A program made the translations under genes and the position numbers. Positions 1 through 9,343 of a DNA stretch of 64,000 nt are shown piece after piece. The stretch is from Corynebacterium ammoniagenes DSM 20306 (GTDB taxonomy: Bacteria > Actinomycetota > Actinomycetes > Mycobacteriales > Mycobacteriaceae): contig NZ_CP009244.1 in assembly GCF_001941425.1 (NCBI RefSeq), positions 1,860,001 through 1,924,000 on the forward strand. The letters are read 5' to 3'. How positions within the stretch are numbered: the first letter of the stretch is position 1; the number at the start of each line of letters is the position of its first letter. A model generated the notes under the pieces. That model made no database searches and was not told the DNA's origin. It was given only the letters and a program-made list of their open reading frames with translations.

Positions 1-159
1 CACCTCAGTGAGAAGATCACCGAGTTCCGCGGCTTCTTCCTTAGTTAGCTCGACGACGATTCGTCCTCCGCCATCTGAGGGGATGCGCATAACGATTTTG
101 CGCGATTCGATTACAGCTTCCATTGGACCACCAGTCGTGCGAGGTTTCATTGCTGCCAT
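1..159 (-). CDS. DUF3117 small protein, C-terminus cut by window edge
   Basis: The frame reads from an ATG at 159 for 53 codons to the first base of the window without a stop. It begins MAAMKPRTTGGPMEAV and continues with a Gly-rich turn and a VVELTKEEAAEL helix. This matches the actinobacterial DUF3117 family, whose members are usually about 55 residues, so only one to a few codons should be missing. No biochemical function is established. In mycobacteria and corynebacteria it sits beside gpgS and the folP paralogue, as here. It is too short for most ORF callers. Confidence 0.8.
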   Translation of the reverse strand, partial: MAAMKPRTTGGPMEAVIESRKIVMRIPSDGGGRIVVELTKEEAAELGDLLTEV

Positions 160-364
160 GTGAATTCTGCTCCCTTTAAACAATTAAAAATCCACTGCTT
201 CTTCACGCCTGCCATCAAGGGGATTGTGCTTACGCCTTGGGCTTGGCTGTGAGGAAAAACTCAGTGCTTCTCCCCCATTATAATCTTTTTTGCGCCTAAG
301 CACCCGAGCAATTGCGATAGAAATCACTGTTTTCGCTGGTACGCGCGTTATAAAGGCGCGGGTT

Positions 365-697
365 TTACTCAGCTTCAGCAGCGGTTTCCGCATTTGAGCT
401 ACGTTTCGACGCCTCAAGCTCAGCTTTTGCCTGCTGCAGTTCCAGCGCAAGAACATCTAAAAGATCATCGACTTGTGCAGGGGAATAACCGCGTTTCACG
501 GTATTAAATCCCACCTTGCTGAACTCGCCATTGAGAGCAAACGATCGGTTGCCCTGCAGCGTGGCTTGCTTCTCCGCTTCCGGCAGGTCTGGCATGACGA
601 CCCCATTGCCGAGAAAGTGCGACAAGATCCAGGTGGCGATGATCGCAAATAGCGCAATGAGTGCCACCACGATGATGACGGCAAGAACCACGCTCAT
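365..697 (-). CDS. DivIVA-domain-like membrane-anchored protein
   Basis: The 110-residue protein has one N-terminal membrane segment (about residues 3-26, VVLAVIIVVALIALFAIIA). A short cytoplasmic part follows, containing FNTVKRGYSPAQVDDLLD, the G-Y-x-x-x-x-V-D-x-x-L pattern typical of DivIVA-type repeats, and then an acidic, Ala-rich helical tail. It overlaps the end of gpgS by 4 nt and is therefore translationally coupled to it. DivIVA-like proteins recognise membrane curvature or polar scaffolds, and here the short single-repeat protein may tether a partner at the membrane. The exact role is unknown. Confidence 0.75.
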   Translation of the reverse strand: MSVVLAVIIVVALIALFAIIATWILSHFLGNGVVMPDLPEAEKQATLQGNRSFALNGEFSKVGFNTVKRGYSPAQVDDLLDVLALELQQAKAELEASKRSSNAETAAEAE

Positions 698-1470
698 GAC
701 AGGGCCTCCTGGGATCCTAGTTGTTCCAGTGCTGGGCGTTGACTTATCGCACTCGATTCTAGGCGCGGGTCGGCGTCATATAATTTGGCGCGATCGACAA
801 TGGTCTCTGCGACCACCTTTGCCATCGGCGCTAGTTGATGTAGCGGGCGATTGCGGTGTACTCGCGGGGGCAGGTGTACCTGCGCGATGGAATCAGCGCC
901 GAAGAAGTGAGCCATGTCAATCATTAGCCCGGCCTCTACGCCATAGCCATCGACGAAAGGTAGCTGGCGTGCGATGGAACGGCGAATGGCGTATTCACCA
1001 CCGAGTGGCTGGTAAATATGCGAAAGCTGCGGAAAGAACATGCTCAACAATGGTTTGGCAGTAAGCTCCGTGACGCGCCCGCCGCCATTGGGTTCCGCCC
1101 CGAAAGTGCGGCGATAGACCGGTTTGACCAAGTGCACCGACGCATCTTTGCACGGCTCGGCCAACGCGGAAACGAGCCCAGGAGCGGCCGATTCCAAGTC
1201 CGCGTCCACAAAGACCACGATGTCACCTTGTGCCGCGTGTACACCCCGCCACAGCGATTCCCCTTTACCGGGTCGTACAGGAATATCCGGCAGAACCTCA
1301 CGCCAATTTATAACGCGTGCGCCGGCAGCGGTTGCCTCCGCGGCGGTGGAGTCGGTGGAATCAGCATCAATGACTAAGACTTCCAGCGGGTTATCTGCCA
1401 GGCAAGCACGGATTACATGCGCGATGGTTGCTTCTTCATTAAGCGCTGGGATGACTACTGAAACCCTCAT
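694..1470 (-). CDS. gpgS: Glucosyl-3-phosphoglycerate synthase
   Basis: This is a GT-A-fold glycosyltransferase (GT81 family) that transfers glucose from a nucleotide sugar to 3-phosphoglycerate. It is the first step towards glucosylglycerate and, in mycobacteria, methylglucose lipopolysaccharides. Visible motifs are IPALNEE (residues 7-13), LVIDADSTD (about 32-40), KGESLWRG (about 69-76) and the metal-binding FVDADLE (about 87-93). At 258 residues it is shorter than the mycobacterial enzyme of about 324, mainly at the C-terminus. The ATG overlaps the end of the upstream folP-like gene by 4 nt (ATGA), and the DivIVA-like gene overlaps its end in turn, so the three look like one operon. Confidence 0.88.
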   Translation of the reverse strand: MRVSVVIPALNEEATIAHVIRACLADNPLEVLVIDADSTDSTAAEATAAGARVINWREVLPDIPVRPGKGESLWRGVHAAQGDIVVFVDADLESAAPGLVSALAEPCKDASVHLVKPVYRRTFGAEPNGGGRVTELTAKPLLSMFFPQLSHIYQPLGGEYAIRRSIARQLPFVDGYGVEAGLMIDMAHFFGADSIAQVHLPPRVHRNRPLHQLAPMAKVVAETIVDRAKLYDADPRLESSAISQRPALEQLGSQEALS

Positions 1471-2351
1471 GCCAGCCCCCTGGTGGTTGCCAGCGGTGCG
1501 GTAATTCCTTGGATAGCCGCGGTCATTCGGATGGCATCGATGGTTTCTTTGACCTCATGCACGCGAAATGCGGCAACACCTTTCGATGCTGCCCAACTGG
1601 TGGCAGCAATGGTTCCGGCAACGCGTTCGCCGACCTCGCGGCCGAGCGTCTCGCCGACAAAGTCCTTATTAGACAGCGCCATCAATACTGGCCAGCCTGT
1701 AGCTACTACTTCATCAATACGGCGCAGCAGTTCTAAACCGTGGAAGGTATTTTTCCCGAAATCGTGAGTGGGGTCGATAAAAGTAAGCTCCGGTGGGCAC
1801 CCTAAATCGACAGCGCGTTGCGCCAAGGTGGTGGTTTCTGCAATCACATCAGCAACCACATCATCGAAATGCACGCGGTGCGGGCGGGTGCGCGGCTTAA
1901 CTCCCCCGGTGTGTGAGCAGACATAGCCCACCCCGTGGGCACCGGCGACTTCAATAAGTTCCGGGTCCCACCCAGCCCAGGTGTCATTGATCAGGGTTGC
2001 TCCGGCCGCGATGGCCTTCTCAGCAACCGATGCCCGCCAGGTATCCACGCTGAGGATGACCTCTGGGTGGCGCGCGGAAATTTCAGCGATCAGCGGCACG
2101 ACGCGGTCCACTTCGGCGTCGGCATCGACCGCCTCACCGGGGCCGGCTTTCACGCCACCGATATCGACGATGCTCGCGCCCTGCGCTACAACTTCATCGC
2201 AGCGCTCAATAGCACGTTGAATTCCCCACGTAGCACCTTTGTCATAGAAGGAATCTGGTGTGCGATTAACAATCGCCATCACCTGCGCCATGGGAAAATC
2301 AGGTCGCGAAGCAGAACTAGGTGTCCTGGTTGAGTCGTCGGACTCGCTCAT
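1467..2351 (-). CDS. Dihydropteroate synthase paralogue (FolP2 type)
   Basis: This TIM-barrel pterin-binding protein of 294 residues contains AIVNRTPDSFYDKG (pterin and sulfonamide-binding loop), VDIGGVKAGPGE, SVDTWRA, INDTWAG and FIDPTHDFGK. Its place beside gpgS and the LOG protein matches mycobacterial folP2, whose product is reported to lack dihydropteroate synthase activity, so a folate role should not be assumed. The usual ESTRPG loop is replaced by GGVKAGPG. The start at 2351 is supported by AAGGAG seven bases upstream, although it overlaps the preceding gene by 35 nt. Confidence 0.82.
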   Translation of the reverse strand: MSESDDSTRTPSSASRPDFPMAQVMAIVNRTPDSFYDKGATWGIQRAIERCDEVVAQGASIVDIGGVKAGPGEAVDADAEVDRVVPLIAEISARHPEVILSVDTWRASVAEKAIAAGATLINDTWAGWDPELIEVAGAHGVGYVCSHTGGVKPRTRPHRVHFDDVVADVIAETTTLAQRAVDLGCPPELTFIDPTHDFGKNTFHGLELLRRIDEVVATGWPVLMALSNKDFVGETLGREVGERVAGTIAATSWAASKGVAAFRVHEVKETIDAIRMTAAIQGITAPLATTRGLA

Positions 2352-3144
2352 CGGTCATCTCCTTGTGCGCAGCAACGATGTGCTCCACGGCTTCGTCCAC
2401 CGAATCAGTCAGCAAGAAAAGGTCCATATCTTGCGGATTGATATAGCCATCCGCCACCAAGGTATTTGCCATCCAATCCACCAGACCGGACCAGTATTCA
2501 GTACCGATCAGTACGATTGGGTAGTTAGTGACCTTGCCGGTTTGCACCATGCAGAGCATTTCAAAAAGCTCATCCATCGTACCCATGCCACCAGGCAGAC
2601 AGACAAAAGCCTGCGAGTACTTCAAAAACATGGTCTTGCGCGCGAAGAAATAACGGAAGTTAATTCCTAGGTCGACATATTTGTTCAGTCCCTGTTCAAA
2701 GGGCAATTCAATGCCTAGGCCGACTGACAGACCGCCAGCTTCATAAGCTCCGCGGTTAGCTGCTTCCATAATGCCAGGGCCACCACCGGTAACCACGGCA
2801 TAGTCTTGGTCCACCAGCTTTGCGGCCAAATCCACTGCTTGGCCGTATTCCGGTGCGTTTTCTTTGGTGCGAGCCGAGCCATAGACGGTCACGGCCTTGG
2901 GAAGATCACTAAGGGCATCAAAGCCTGCGACGAATTCGCCTTGAATGCGCAGTACGCGCCATGGATCCGCGTGCTTCCAGTCATGATCGGCACCGGATTC
3001 TAATAACCGCTGGTCATAAGTAGAACCCTGAGTGCGATCGGTGCGCAATAACATCGGTCCACGCAGCATTCGGTCTGAGTCCGCACTTTCTGTCGTCCGC
3101 GGTACGCGCGGTTTTTTATCGCGATCTTTACGCAAGGGAGCCAT
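2317..3144 (-). CDS. LOG / TIGR00730 Rossmann-fold protein (putative cytokinin riboside 5'-monophosphate phosphoribohydrolase)
   Basis: The 275-residue protein carries the family signatures TGGGPGIMEAANRGA (119-133), the Arg/Lys pair in FFARK (166-170) and PGGMGTMDE (184-192). These mark the LOG family, whose members release the free base from N6-modified AMP or act on nucleotide 5'-monophosphates. The first 45 residues are basic and probably disordered. It is the first gene of the run LOG-folP-gpgS-DivIVA-DUF3117, with the next start inside its 3' end. The same order occurs in mycobacteria. The substrate here is inferred from the family only. Confidence 0.85.
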   Translation of the reverse strand: MAPLRKDRDKKPRVPRTTESADSDRMLRGPMLLRTDRTQGSTYDQRLLESGADHDWKHADPWRVLRIQGEFVAGFDALSDLPKAVTVYGSARTKENAPEYGQAVDLAAKLVDQDYAVVTGGGPGIMEAANRGAYEAGGLSVGLGIELPFEQGLNKYVDLGINFRYFFARKTMFLKYSQAFVCLPGGMGTMDELFEMLCMVQTGKVTNYPIVLIGTEYWSGLVDWMANTLVADGYINPQDMDLFLLTDSVDEAVEHIVAAHKEMTDERVRRLNQDT

Positions 3145-3169
3145 ATTTTCTTCCTCCTAAAATAGTGTT

Positions 3170-4303
3170 TTATGTAGTCAGGTACGTCTTGAGAGCTTGA
3201 GACACCGAAGTTATCTCATGGATGGGACATTGCTCATCGCGCTTGTGGGCAAAGCCTGGGTCACCGGGACCAAAATTAACGGCGGGTGTTCCCATCTCGG
3301 AAAAGCGCGCAACATCTGTCCAGCCATACTTGGCGCGAACTTTGCCGCCGACGGCATCGATAAGTGCTGCGGCAGACGGCTGACCCAATCCAGGCAGTGC
3401 TGCCCCTGCGACATCATCAACTTCATAGCTAATGCCGGGTTCAGACAATGCGACACCACGCGGCAATAGTTGGGATTCATCCAAACCTAGGACGTCGAGG
3501 AGATGCGCCATTGCCTCATCGGAGCTGCGATCCGGGGCAAAGCGGAAGTTCACAAACATCCATGCCTGATCCGGCAGGGTATTTGTGGCCACGCCCGCCT
3601 CTAAGTGCACAATGTTGAGGCCTTCGCGGTAGGTGCAGCCATCGATGGTGATATCGCGCGGGCTGTACTGCGCAATCTTGTCCATCACCGGAACCAAAGT
3701 GTGTGCGGCATTAGATCCCAGCCACGCGCGCGCCGAGTGCGCACGGGTGCCATGCGCGGTAACACGCAAGCGGATGGTTCCCTGGCACCCTGCTTCAATC
3801 ATCGCTCCCGAAGGCTCGCCCAACAGCGCTAGATCACCGTGGAGCCATTCCGGGTTATCGCGCTGCAAGTGACCTAAACCGTTAAATTCCGTGGAGACTT
3901 CTTCGCCTTCATAGGCAATCAAGGTTAAATCATGGCGCAGTTCCTCAGAACCGGCTAGCTGCGCAAAAGCGTTGAGATACACCGCGAGCCCAGATTTCAT
4001 ATCGACCGTTCCGCAACCAAACATCACGTCGCCGTCCATGCGGTGCGGCACGTTATCGGCAATCGGAACCGTATCCACATGGCCCGCTAAGACAATGCGG
4101 GATCCCAGCCCACGGTTCGTGCGTGCACACACGGTATTGCCAAAGCGCGCGAGCTCGACGCCTGCGGAGTGCACCAATGGCTTTAACGCCTGCTCAATGG
4201 CATTGGCAATATCTTCCTCATGGTGGGAAGGGCTGGGGATATCCACCAACGCCTTTGTCAGCTCGATGGGATCTTGGTTCAAATCTAGGTGGGAAATAGT
4301 CAC
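3170..4303 (-). CDS. dapE: Succinyl-diaminopimelate desuccinylase
   Basis: This M20-family metallohydrolase of 377 residues hydrolyses N-succinyl-LL-2,6-diaminopimelate in the succinylase branch of lysine and peptidoglycan precursor synthesis. Visible zinc and catalytic residues are His75 in LAGHVDTVP, Asp101 in GCGTVDMKSG and the Glu pair near 133-134 in YEGEE. The C-terminal FGPGDPGFAHKRDE carries the last ligand region. The start is GTG at 4303 (MTISHLDLNQ). It is divergent from the amino-acid permease, and dapD and dapC lie within 5 kb. Confidence 0.92.
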   Translation of the reverse strand: MTISHLDLNQDPIELTKALVDIPSPSHHEEDIANAIEQALKPLVHSAGVELARFGNTVCARTNRGLGSRIVLAGHVDTVPIADNVPHRMDGDVMFGCGTVDMKSGLAVYLNAFAQLAGSEELRHDLTLIAYEGEEVSTEFNGLGHLQRDNPEWLHGDLALLGEPSGAMIEAGCQGTIRLRVTAHGTRAHSARAWLGSNAAHTLVPVMDKIAQYSPRDITIDGCTYREGLNIVHLEAGVATNTLPDQAWMFVNFRFAPDRSSDEAMAHLLDVLGLDESQLLPRGVALSEPGISYEVDDVAGAALPGLGQPSAAALIDAVGGKVRAKYGWTDVARFSEMGTPAVNFGPGDPGFAHKRDEQCPIHEITSVSQALKTYLTT

Positions 4304-4399
4304 AATCCGCCATCGTAGCGTGAAACCCGCTGGTGATCAGAGCAGATGAGGCGTGTAACATTTCTAACGGTCAATACCAGGATGAAAGAAAAGTGGGCG

Positions 4400-5728
4400 A
4401 TGAGTAATTCAGAGTCGAATAAGCTAAAAACCAGACACTTAACGATGATGGGGCTTGGCTCAGCCATCGGCGCCGGATTATTCCTCGGCGTCGGCGTGGG
4501 CATTCAGATTGCCGGCACCTCCATCTTGATTGCCTACCTGGTCGCCGGTGTCTTGGTCACCTTGATCATGTACATGCTCGGTGAGATGGCATCTGCTCGC
4601 CCTTCTCTGGGATCTTTTTCTACCTATGCCGGTCAAGCCTTTGGTAACTGGGCTCGGTTTACCATGGGCTGGTTGTACTGGTTCATGCTGATCATGGTCA
4701 TGGGAGCAGAAATTACCGGTGCCGCCGCGATTTTGGGTGGTTGGTTCGGAGTCGAGCCCTGGATTCCCGCCTTAGTCGCCGTGGTCTTTTTCGCGCTCGT
4801 GAATTTCGGCGCCGTGCGCGGCTTCGGTGAATTCGAGTTCTGGTTCGCCATCATCAAAGTCGCGGTCATCGTCGCCTTCTTGGTGCTAGGCGCCTGGCTA
4901 ATCTTCGGCCCCGCCGAGACCCAAACCACCAGCTTCGTGGAAAACTTCGCGCCTAATGGCGTACCAGGTTTGGCCGCTGGCCTGCTGGCCGTTGCCTTCG
5001 CCTTCGGTGGCATTGAGCTTGTCACTATCGCTGCGGCAGAATCTGAAAACCCTGCCCACAACGTGGCCACGGCAGTGCGCGCGATCATCGTGCGCATCAT
5101 CATCTTCTACTTGGGCTCGGTCGCCGTTATTACCTTGCTGCTGCCATTTTCCAATATTAAAGATGCGGATGTTGCAGCCCAGTCGCCGTTTACTGAGGTG
5201 CTGCGCGTTGCCGAGATTCCTTATGCCGCAACGTTTATGGAGCTTGTAATCGTGGTTGCGCTGCTCTCCGCATTCAACGCGCAGATTTACGCCACTTCCC
5301 GCCTGGTCTTCGATATGGCTCGCGATAACAACGCACCTGGACTGTTTAAATACACCTCCAAGTCAGGCTCCCCGTTGTACGCAGTGATCTTGTCCATGAT
5401 CTTCGCGTTTGCCTCCGTGGGACTGCAGTACTGGAATCCGCCGGGACTTTTGGCCTTCTTGTTCAACGCCGTGGGCGGCTGTCTCTTGGTTATTTGGTTC
5501 TTCATCGTCACCTCCTACATCAAGCTCAAGCCCACCCTTGCCGCAACCGAAATTCGCGTGCCAGGTTTCCCATGGATCCCCTACGCGGTGTTGGTTGGCT
5601 TGGTTCTCATCGTCATGCTGATGCTCTTCGATCCTTCAGCGCGAGCCCAGCTGGTTGCCGTTGCGGTTATCGCCGGTGGACTGACGATTGTGTCACTGTT
5701 GATGCCTAATTCTCGCGCAAAAGTCTAG
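4400..5728 (+). CDS. APC-family amino acid permease
   Basis: The protein of about 442 residues has twelve predicted membrane segments and opens with the APC signature [19 protein letters not shown], followed by [18 protein letters not shown]. This resembles the AroP/GabP/LysP amino acid transporter group, and substrate specificity cannot be read from the sequence. An upstream in-frame ATG at 4382 would add six residues; 4400 is preferred because [14 protein letters not shown] matches the usual short cytoplasmic N-terminus. It is transcribed away from dapE and ends 58 bp before dapD on the same strand. Confidence 0.85.
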   Translation: MSNSESNKLKTRHLTMMGLGSAIGAGLFLGVGVGIQIAGTSILIAYLVAGVLVTLIMYMLGEMASARPSLGSFSTYAGQAFGNWARFTMGWLYWFMLIMVMGAEITGAAAILGGWFGVEPWIPALVAVVFFALVNFGAVRGFGEFEFWFAIIKVAVIVAFLVLGAWLIFGPAETQTTSFVENFAPNGVPGLAAGLLAVAFAFGGIELVTIAAAESENPAHNVATAVRAIIVRIIIFYLGSVAVITLLLPFSNIKDADVAAQSPFTEVLRVAEIPYAATFMELVIVVALLSAFNAQIYATSRLVFDMARDNNAPGLFKYTSKSGSPLYAVILSMIFAFASVGLQYWNPPGLLAFLFNAVGGCLLVIWFFIVTSYIKLKPTLAATEIRVPGFPWIPYAVLVGLVLIVMLMLFDPSARAQLVAVAVIAGGLTIVSLLMPNSRAKV

Positions 5729-5786
5729 GGTTACCTATACTTTCAAAGGTATCTATCCCCTAATTCTTCTAAGGCTTGAATATTCA

Positions 5787-6758
5787 ATGACTTCTGCATC
5801 TGCCCGCGGTTTGGCAACGATCACCCACGACGGAACAGTATTGGATGTTTGGTTCCCTGCAGTATCACTAGACACTGCTGTTTCTGCTGCTGGCACCGAA
5901 CGCTTGGAAGAAGTTCCACAGCAGTTCGCTGACTTGGTTGGTCCGGATGAAGAGCGCGGTGTAGCACGAGTCGCAGTCGAGACATCCATCGCCGACCTGG
6001 ACGCTGCGCCCGTTGATGCTTACGACGCATACCTGCGTTTGCACCTGCTCTCCCACCGTGCGGTAAAGCCACATGGCTTGAACATGGACGGTATCTTTGG
6101 CAAGTTGGCGAACGTAGTGTGGACCAACTACGGCCCTTGCGCTGTTGCTGATTTCCAGATGGTGCGCAGCCGTCTGGCCTCACGTGGCCCAGTCACCGTC
6201 TACTCCGTGGACAAGTTCCCACGCATGGTTGACTACGTGGTTCCTACCGGTGTGCGCATTGGTGATGCGGACCGCGTCCGCCTCGGCGCTCACTTGGCTG
6301 AAGGCACCACCGTGATGCACGAAGGCTTCGTCAACTTCAACGCTGGCACGCTTGGTGCGTCCATGGTCGAAGGCCGTATCTCCGCTGGCGTTGTCGTCGG
6401 CGATGGCTCTGATGTTGGCGGCGGCGCTTCCATCATGGGCACCTTGTCCGGTGGCGGTAAGGAAACCATCTCCATCGGTGAGCGTTGCTTGCTTGGCGCT
6501 AACTCGGGCATCGGCATCTCCTTGGGCAACGACTGCGTGGTAGAAGCTGGCCTGTACGTCACCGCTGGCTCCAAGGTGGCTGTCTTTGGCCGCGTTGCAG
6601 AAGTCGCAGGCGTCTCCGAAGGCACCTCCGTTAAAGCTGGCACCCTGTCCGGTGCGTCCGGCATGCTGCTTCGCCGCAACTCGGTCACCGGCTCCATCGA
6701 AGCTACCGAATGGAAGGCTGAAGCAGTCGCTCTCAACGAGGATCTGCACAAGAACTAA
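5787..6758 (+). CDS. dapD: Tetrahydrodipicolinate N-succinyltransferase
   Basis: This 323-residue enzyme transfers succinyl from succinyl-CoA to tetrahydrodipicolinate in the lysine/DAP pathway. It has the actinobacterial DapD architecture of an N-terminal alpha/beta domain, then a left-handed beta-helix of hexapeptide repeats (about residues 165-290; [54 protein letters not shown]). A strong hairpin with a T-run follows the gene. It co-localises with dapE and dapC, so three steps of the succinylase branch are within 5.8 kb. Confidence 0.93.
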   Translation: MTSASARGLATITHDGTVLDVWFPAVSLDTAVSAAGTERLEEVPQQFADLVGPDEERGVARVAVETSIADLDAAPVDAYDAYLRLHLLSHRAVKPHGLNMDGIFGKLANVVWTNYGPCAVADFQMVRSRLASRGPVTVYSVDKFPRMVDYVVPTGVRIGDADRVRLGAHLAEGTTVMHEGFVNFNAGTLGASMVEGRISAGVVVGDGSDVGGGASIMGTLSGGGKETISIGERCLLGANSGIGISLGNDCVVEAGLYVTAGSKVAVFGRVAEVAGVSEGTSVKAGTLSGASGMLLRRNSVTGSIEATEWKAEAVALNEDLHKN

Positions 6759-6795
6759 GCCCTGATTCGCACGCAATCCAACGAACGCGTGTTGT

Positions 6796-6832
6796 AGCGC
6801 CCTACTGAGTACATCCTCGGTAGGGCGCTTTT
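6796..6832 (+). terminator. Rho-independent terminator after dapD
   Basis: A 10-bp perfect stem (AGCGCCCTAC at 6796-6805 with GTAGGGCGCT at 6820-6829) encloses a 14-nt loop and is followed by TTTT, 38 bp after the dapD stop. Confidence 0.85.
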
Positions 6833-7041
6833 CGTTGCCCCGCCATCACATTTCACCCAAGCCGCGTCAAACGAGCCCTGGCTGCCTCAGTCCCGCCTGC
6901 CCTCAGCACAAGACCCACGCTGACACTCAGCACAGCTACAGCGGCTATTACAAGCGGCAACAAGCTGTACCTGCGCCACGTGCCCGATGTGTGCCCAATG
7001 GCGGGGCGTGCAAGCGATGGACGGGGTGGCAGCAATACAAA

Positions 7042-7079
7042 GCGCGCTGGGAGACGATTATCTTCGTCGGCCAGCGCGC
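7042..7079 (-). terminator. Terminator of the GtrA-family gene
   Basis: A 9-bp GC-rich stem GCGCGCTGG (7042-7050) pairs with CCAGCGCGC (7071-7079) and has an inner GACGA/TCGTC helix. It lies 28 bp beyond the stop of the minus-strand gene, and the minus strand reads TTTG just after the stem. Confidence 0.7.
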
Positions 7080-7106
7080 GGTATTACTTAACGTGCGGTG
7101 TGGGCA

Positions 7107-7661
7107 TTAGCTCGGCGTGGTATCGCTCACGATAATTGGCGTGGCTGGGCGGGAGCGGAATGTCCACAGCTTATTGATGATGAAGTTAATGGGCATGGAG
7201 ACGATGATCGAAATCGCAGAGGCCCAATAGAACTTGGTGCGGAACCCGGTGGAGTCATCGAAGATCTCCGGGGAAAGCGCAATCGGTGAGTTCACATTCA
7301 TCAATAACGTGGCCACAACCTGGCTGACCAAAAAGGCGCCAATTCCGGTGAGCAAGAAGGGAAAGAAACCACGCAGCCAGGAAATCCGCTGGGCTTCTTT
7401 AAAAGTCCACATGCGGTTGAGTTGATAATTCCACGTATTGGCGACCAGGAAAGCAATGGCCATAAAGACGTGGTACCAGCGAATATTGAACTGGGTGCCA
7501 AAAAGGTTCAGGAAGACGTCGTGCTCGGTAATATCAGCTGACCACGTGGCAATCTTCTTTGACAGGTAGACCACGAGCAAATTGATCACGGTGCCAGATC
7601 CGCCCACGAGTCCGAAGCGGATGAATTGCCCCATGTTTGTTATGAAACGAGCTACCGTCAT
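7107..7661 (-). CDS. GtrA-family membrane protein
   Basis: The 184-residue protein has four predicted membrane helices and the GtrA pattern: FIRFGLVGGSGTVINLLVVYLS near the N-terminus, an NTWNYQLNRMWTF motif in the middle and FIINKLWTFRS near the end. GtrA proteins are linked to export of cell-surface polysaccharide precursors, often as flippases for polyprenyl-linked sugars. In actinobacteria related proteins take part in arabinogalactan or lipoarabinomannan assembly. No partner glycosyltransferase is adjacent here. Confidence 0.8.
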   Translation of the reverse strand: MTVARFITNMGQFIRFGLVGGSGTVINLLVVYLSKKIATWSADITEHDVFLNLFGTQFNIRWYHVFMAIAFLVANTWNYQLNRMWTFKEAQRISWLRGFFPFLLTGIGAFLVSQVVATLLMNVNSPIALSPEIFDDSTGFRTKFYWASAISIIVSMPINFIINKLWTFRSRPATPIIVSDTTPS

Positions 7662-7821
7662 GCTCTTGAGTAACCCTTCTGTGTGGACAATTCTTCTAAA
7701 CTACATACGACTTAGCGGTTAACATAAGTTAACCGCAGAAAGTCATTAAAGTTTAGCGCACTTATAACGCGCTCACAGTCTCTACACGGCGGCAAATAAC
7801 TGTGAGCTCTCCCCTAGTTGG

Positions 7822-8943
7822 CTAACCAGCGTTACGCTGGCCGGCGGCGGCAAGGCGCGCACAGGCGGCATCGACACGCTCATCCGTGCCGTTGAGCCCG
7901 ACGCGAATAAACTTCTTGCCCACCTCGCCGTAGAAATCACCCGGGGCAACGAGAATGCCTAGCTCAGCTAACCAGGCAACATCCTCGCGGCAGTCATTGC
8001 CACTGGTTGCCCACAAATACATGCCGGCTTCGGAATGCTCAATGCGAAATCCAGCTTCGCTCAACGCACGCATCAATTTCGCGCGGCGAAGCGCATAGCG
8101 CTGGACTTGCAAAGCTTCCGTTTCATCATCGCTCAGCGCTGCGGCCATCGCAGCCTGGATCGGTCCTGGAACCATCAAGCCAGCGTGCTTGCGCACTTCC
8201 AAAAGTTCAGCGATAAGGTCGGCATCGCCCGCGAAAAAGCCGGAGCGATACGATGCCATATTCGCCGACTTCGACAGCGAGTGCATGGCAATTAGACCAG
8301 TCATATCACCATCGGTTACGCGCGGATCCAAAATCGATACCGCCGGGTGGTCATCATCCCACGCCAGCGCCATGTAGCACTCGTCAGAAGCCACGATGGC
8401 GTCGTGCTCGCGCGCCCACGCGACAATCGCGCGAAGCTCCTCCACGCCTAAAACTGCCCCAGTGGGGTTGGACGGAGAGTTGATAAATACCAGGGCAGCA
8501 TTGCCGAAATCTTCCGGCTTATCGGCACGAATGATATCCGCACCGGCAATTTTCGCACCGACTTCATAGGTCGGGTACGCAACAGAAGGAATAACCACGC
8601 TCTCCCCGCGCAGCCCCAGCAAGGTTGGCAACCAGGCGATGGCCTCTTTGGTACCAACCACGGGCAAGACTGCACGTTCGCTAAGCCCCGTAATCCCGTA
8701 GCGTCGCTCCAGCGCACTCGAGATGGCCTCGCGCAGCTGCGGGGTACCCGCAGTTTGCGGATAGCCCGATAACCCAGCTGCGGAAGACAGCGCTAATTGC
8801 ACTGACGGAGAAACCTCATCTACTGGGGTGCCCACAGACAGGTCCACGATTCCCTCTGGGTGTCTATTGGCCTTCGCTTTGGCCTCGGCCAGAGAATTCC
8901 ATGGGAAATCTGGTAGAACGCTGCCCAGCGGGGTACGTGCCAT
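7822..8943 (-). CDS. dapC: N-succinyldiaminopimelate aminotransferase
   Basis: This PLP-dependent class I/II aminotransferase of 373 residues catalyses the transamination between DapD and DapE. Visible features are PTYEVGAKIAG, FINSPSNPTGAVLG (substrate and PLP contacts), ASDECYMALAWDD, the Schiff-base lysine in SLSKSANMASYRSGF and the C-terminal FIRVGLNGTDERVD. The start at 8943 (MARTPLGSVLPDFPW) follows AAGGAG. It is 25 bp downstream of fdxA on the same strand, a pairing also seen in other corynebacteria. Confidence 0.93.
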   Translation of the reverse strand: MARTPLGSVLPDFPWNSLAEAKAKANRHPEGIVDLSVGTPVDEVSPSVQLALSSAAGLSGYPQTAGTPQLREAISSALERRYGITGLSERAVLPVVGTKEAIAWLPTLLGLRGESVVIPSVAYPTYEVGAKIAGADIIRADKPEDFGNAALVFINSPSNPTGAVLGVEELRAIVAWAREHDAIVASDECYMALAWDDDHPAVSILDPRVTDGDMTGLIAMHSLSKSANMASYRSGFFAGDADLIAELLEVRKHAGLMVPGPIQAAMAAALSDDETEALQVQRYALRRAKLMRALSEAGFRIEHSEAGMYLWATSGNDCREDVAWLAELGILVAPGDFYGEVGKKFIRVGLNGTDERVDAACARLAAAGQRNAG

Positions 8944-8968
8944 GGTTATTAATCTCCTTGTTGAAAAA

Positions 8969-9292
8969 CTAATCCTGGTTTTGCGGCGGCAACGCAGCAA
9001 TCATCGGCACGTCAAAGTCTTGCGGGCCAAGACCTGCGGCACCACCTGGGGAGCCGAGATCATCAAAGAACGCAGCGTTGGCGTCGTTGTATTCCAGCCA
9101 CTCGTCTGGAACATCATCTTCATAGAAGATAGCCTCTACTGGGCAAGCTGGTTCACATGCGCCACAGTCCACACACTCATCAGGGTGGATGTAGAGCATA
9201 CGCTTGCCTTCATAGATGCAATCTACTGGGCATTCTTCAACACAACTCCGGTCGAGGACATCGACGCAGGGTTGAGCAATGGTATAAGTCAT
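8969..9292 (-). CDS. fdxA: Seven-iron ferredoxin
   Basis: The 107-residue ferredoxin has the 7Fe pattern, with Cys9, Cys17, Cys21, Cys40, Cys43, Cys46 and Cys50 in the order expected for one [3Fe-4S] and one [4Fe-4S] cluster ([13 protein letters not shown] at 39-51). The acidic tail is the long C-terminal extension typical of actinobacterial FdxA/FdxC. It acts as a cytoplasmic electron carrier. It probably shares a transcript with dapC immediately downstream. Confidence 0.92.
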   Translation of the reverse strand: MTYTIAQPCVDVLDRSCVEECPVDCIYEGKRMLYIHPDECVDCGACEPACPVEAIFYEDDVPDEWLEYNDANAAFFDDLGSPGGAAGLGPQDFDVPMIAALPPQNQD

Positions 9293-9343
9293 GGGGTATT
9301 TTATCTCCTGAAATCCGGCACTATCCAGACAATTATCAGTATG

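Larger units (their letters stand above)
6759..7106. other. Intergenic region between convergent dapD and gtrA-like genes
   Basis: It holds two terminators (6796-6832 and 7042-7079). Between them a 60-codon minus-strand frame (6853-7035, TTG start, one hydrophobic stretch) is open. It has no ribosome-binding site and begins just after a terminator, so I do not call it as a gene. Confidence 0.6.

Noticed and set aside
6853..7035. Small minus-strand membrane-like frame (60 codons)
   Set aside because: TTG start without ribosome-binding site, begins right after the terminator of the neighbouring gene; more likely chance.
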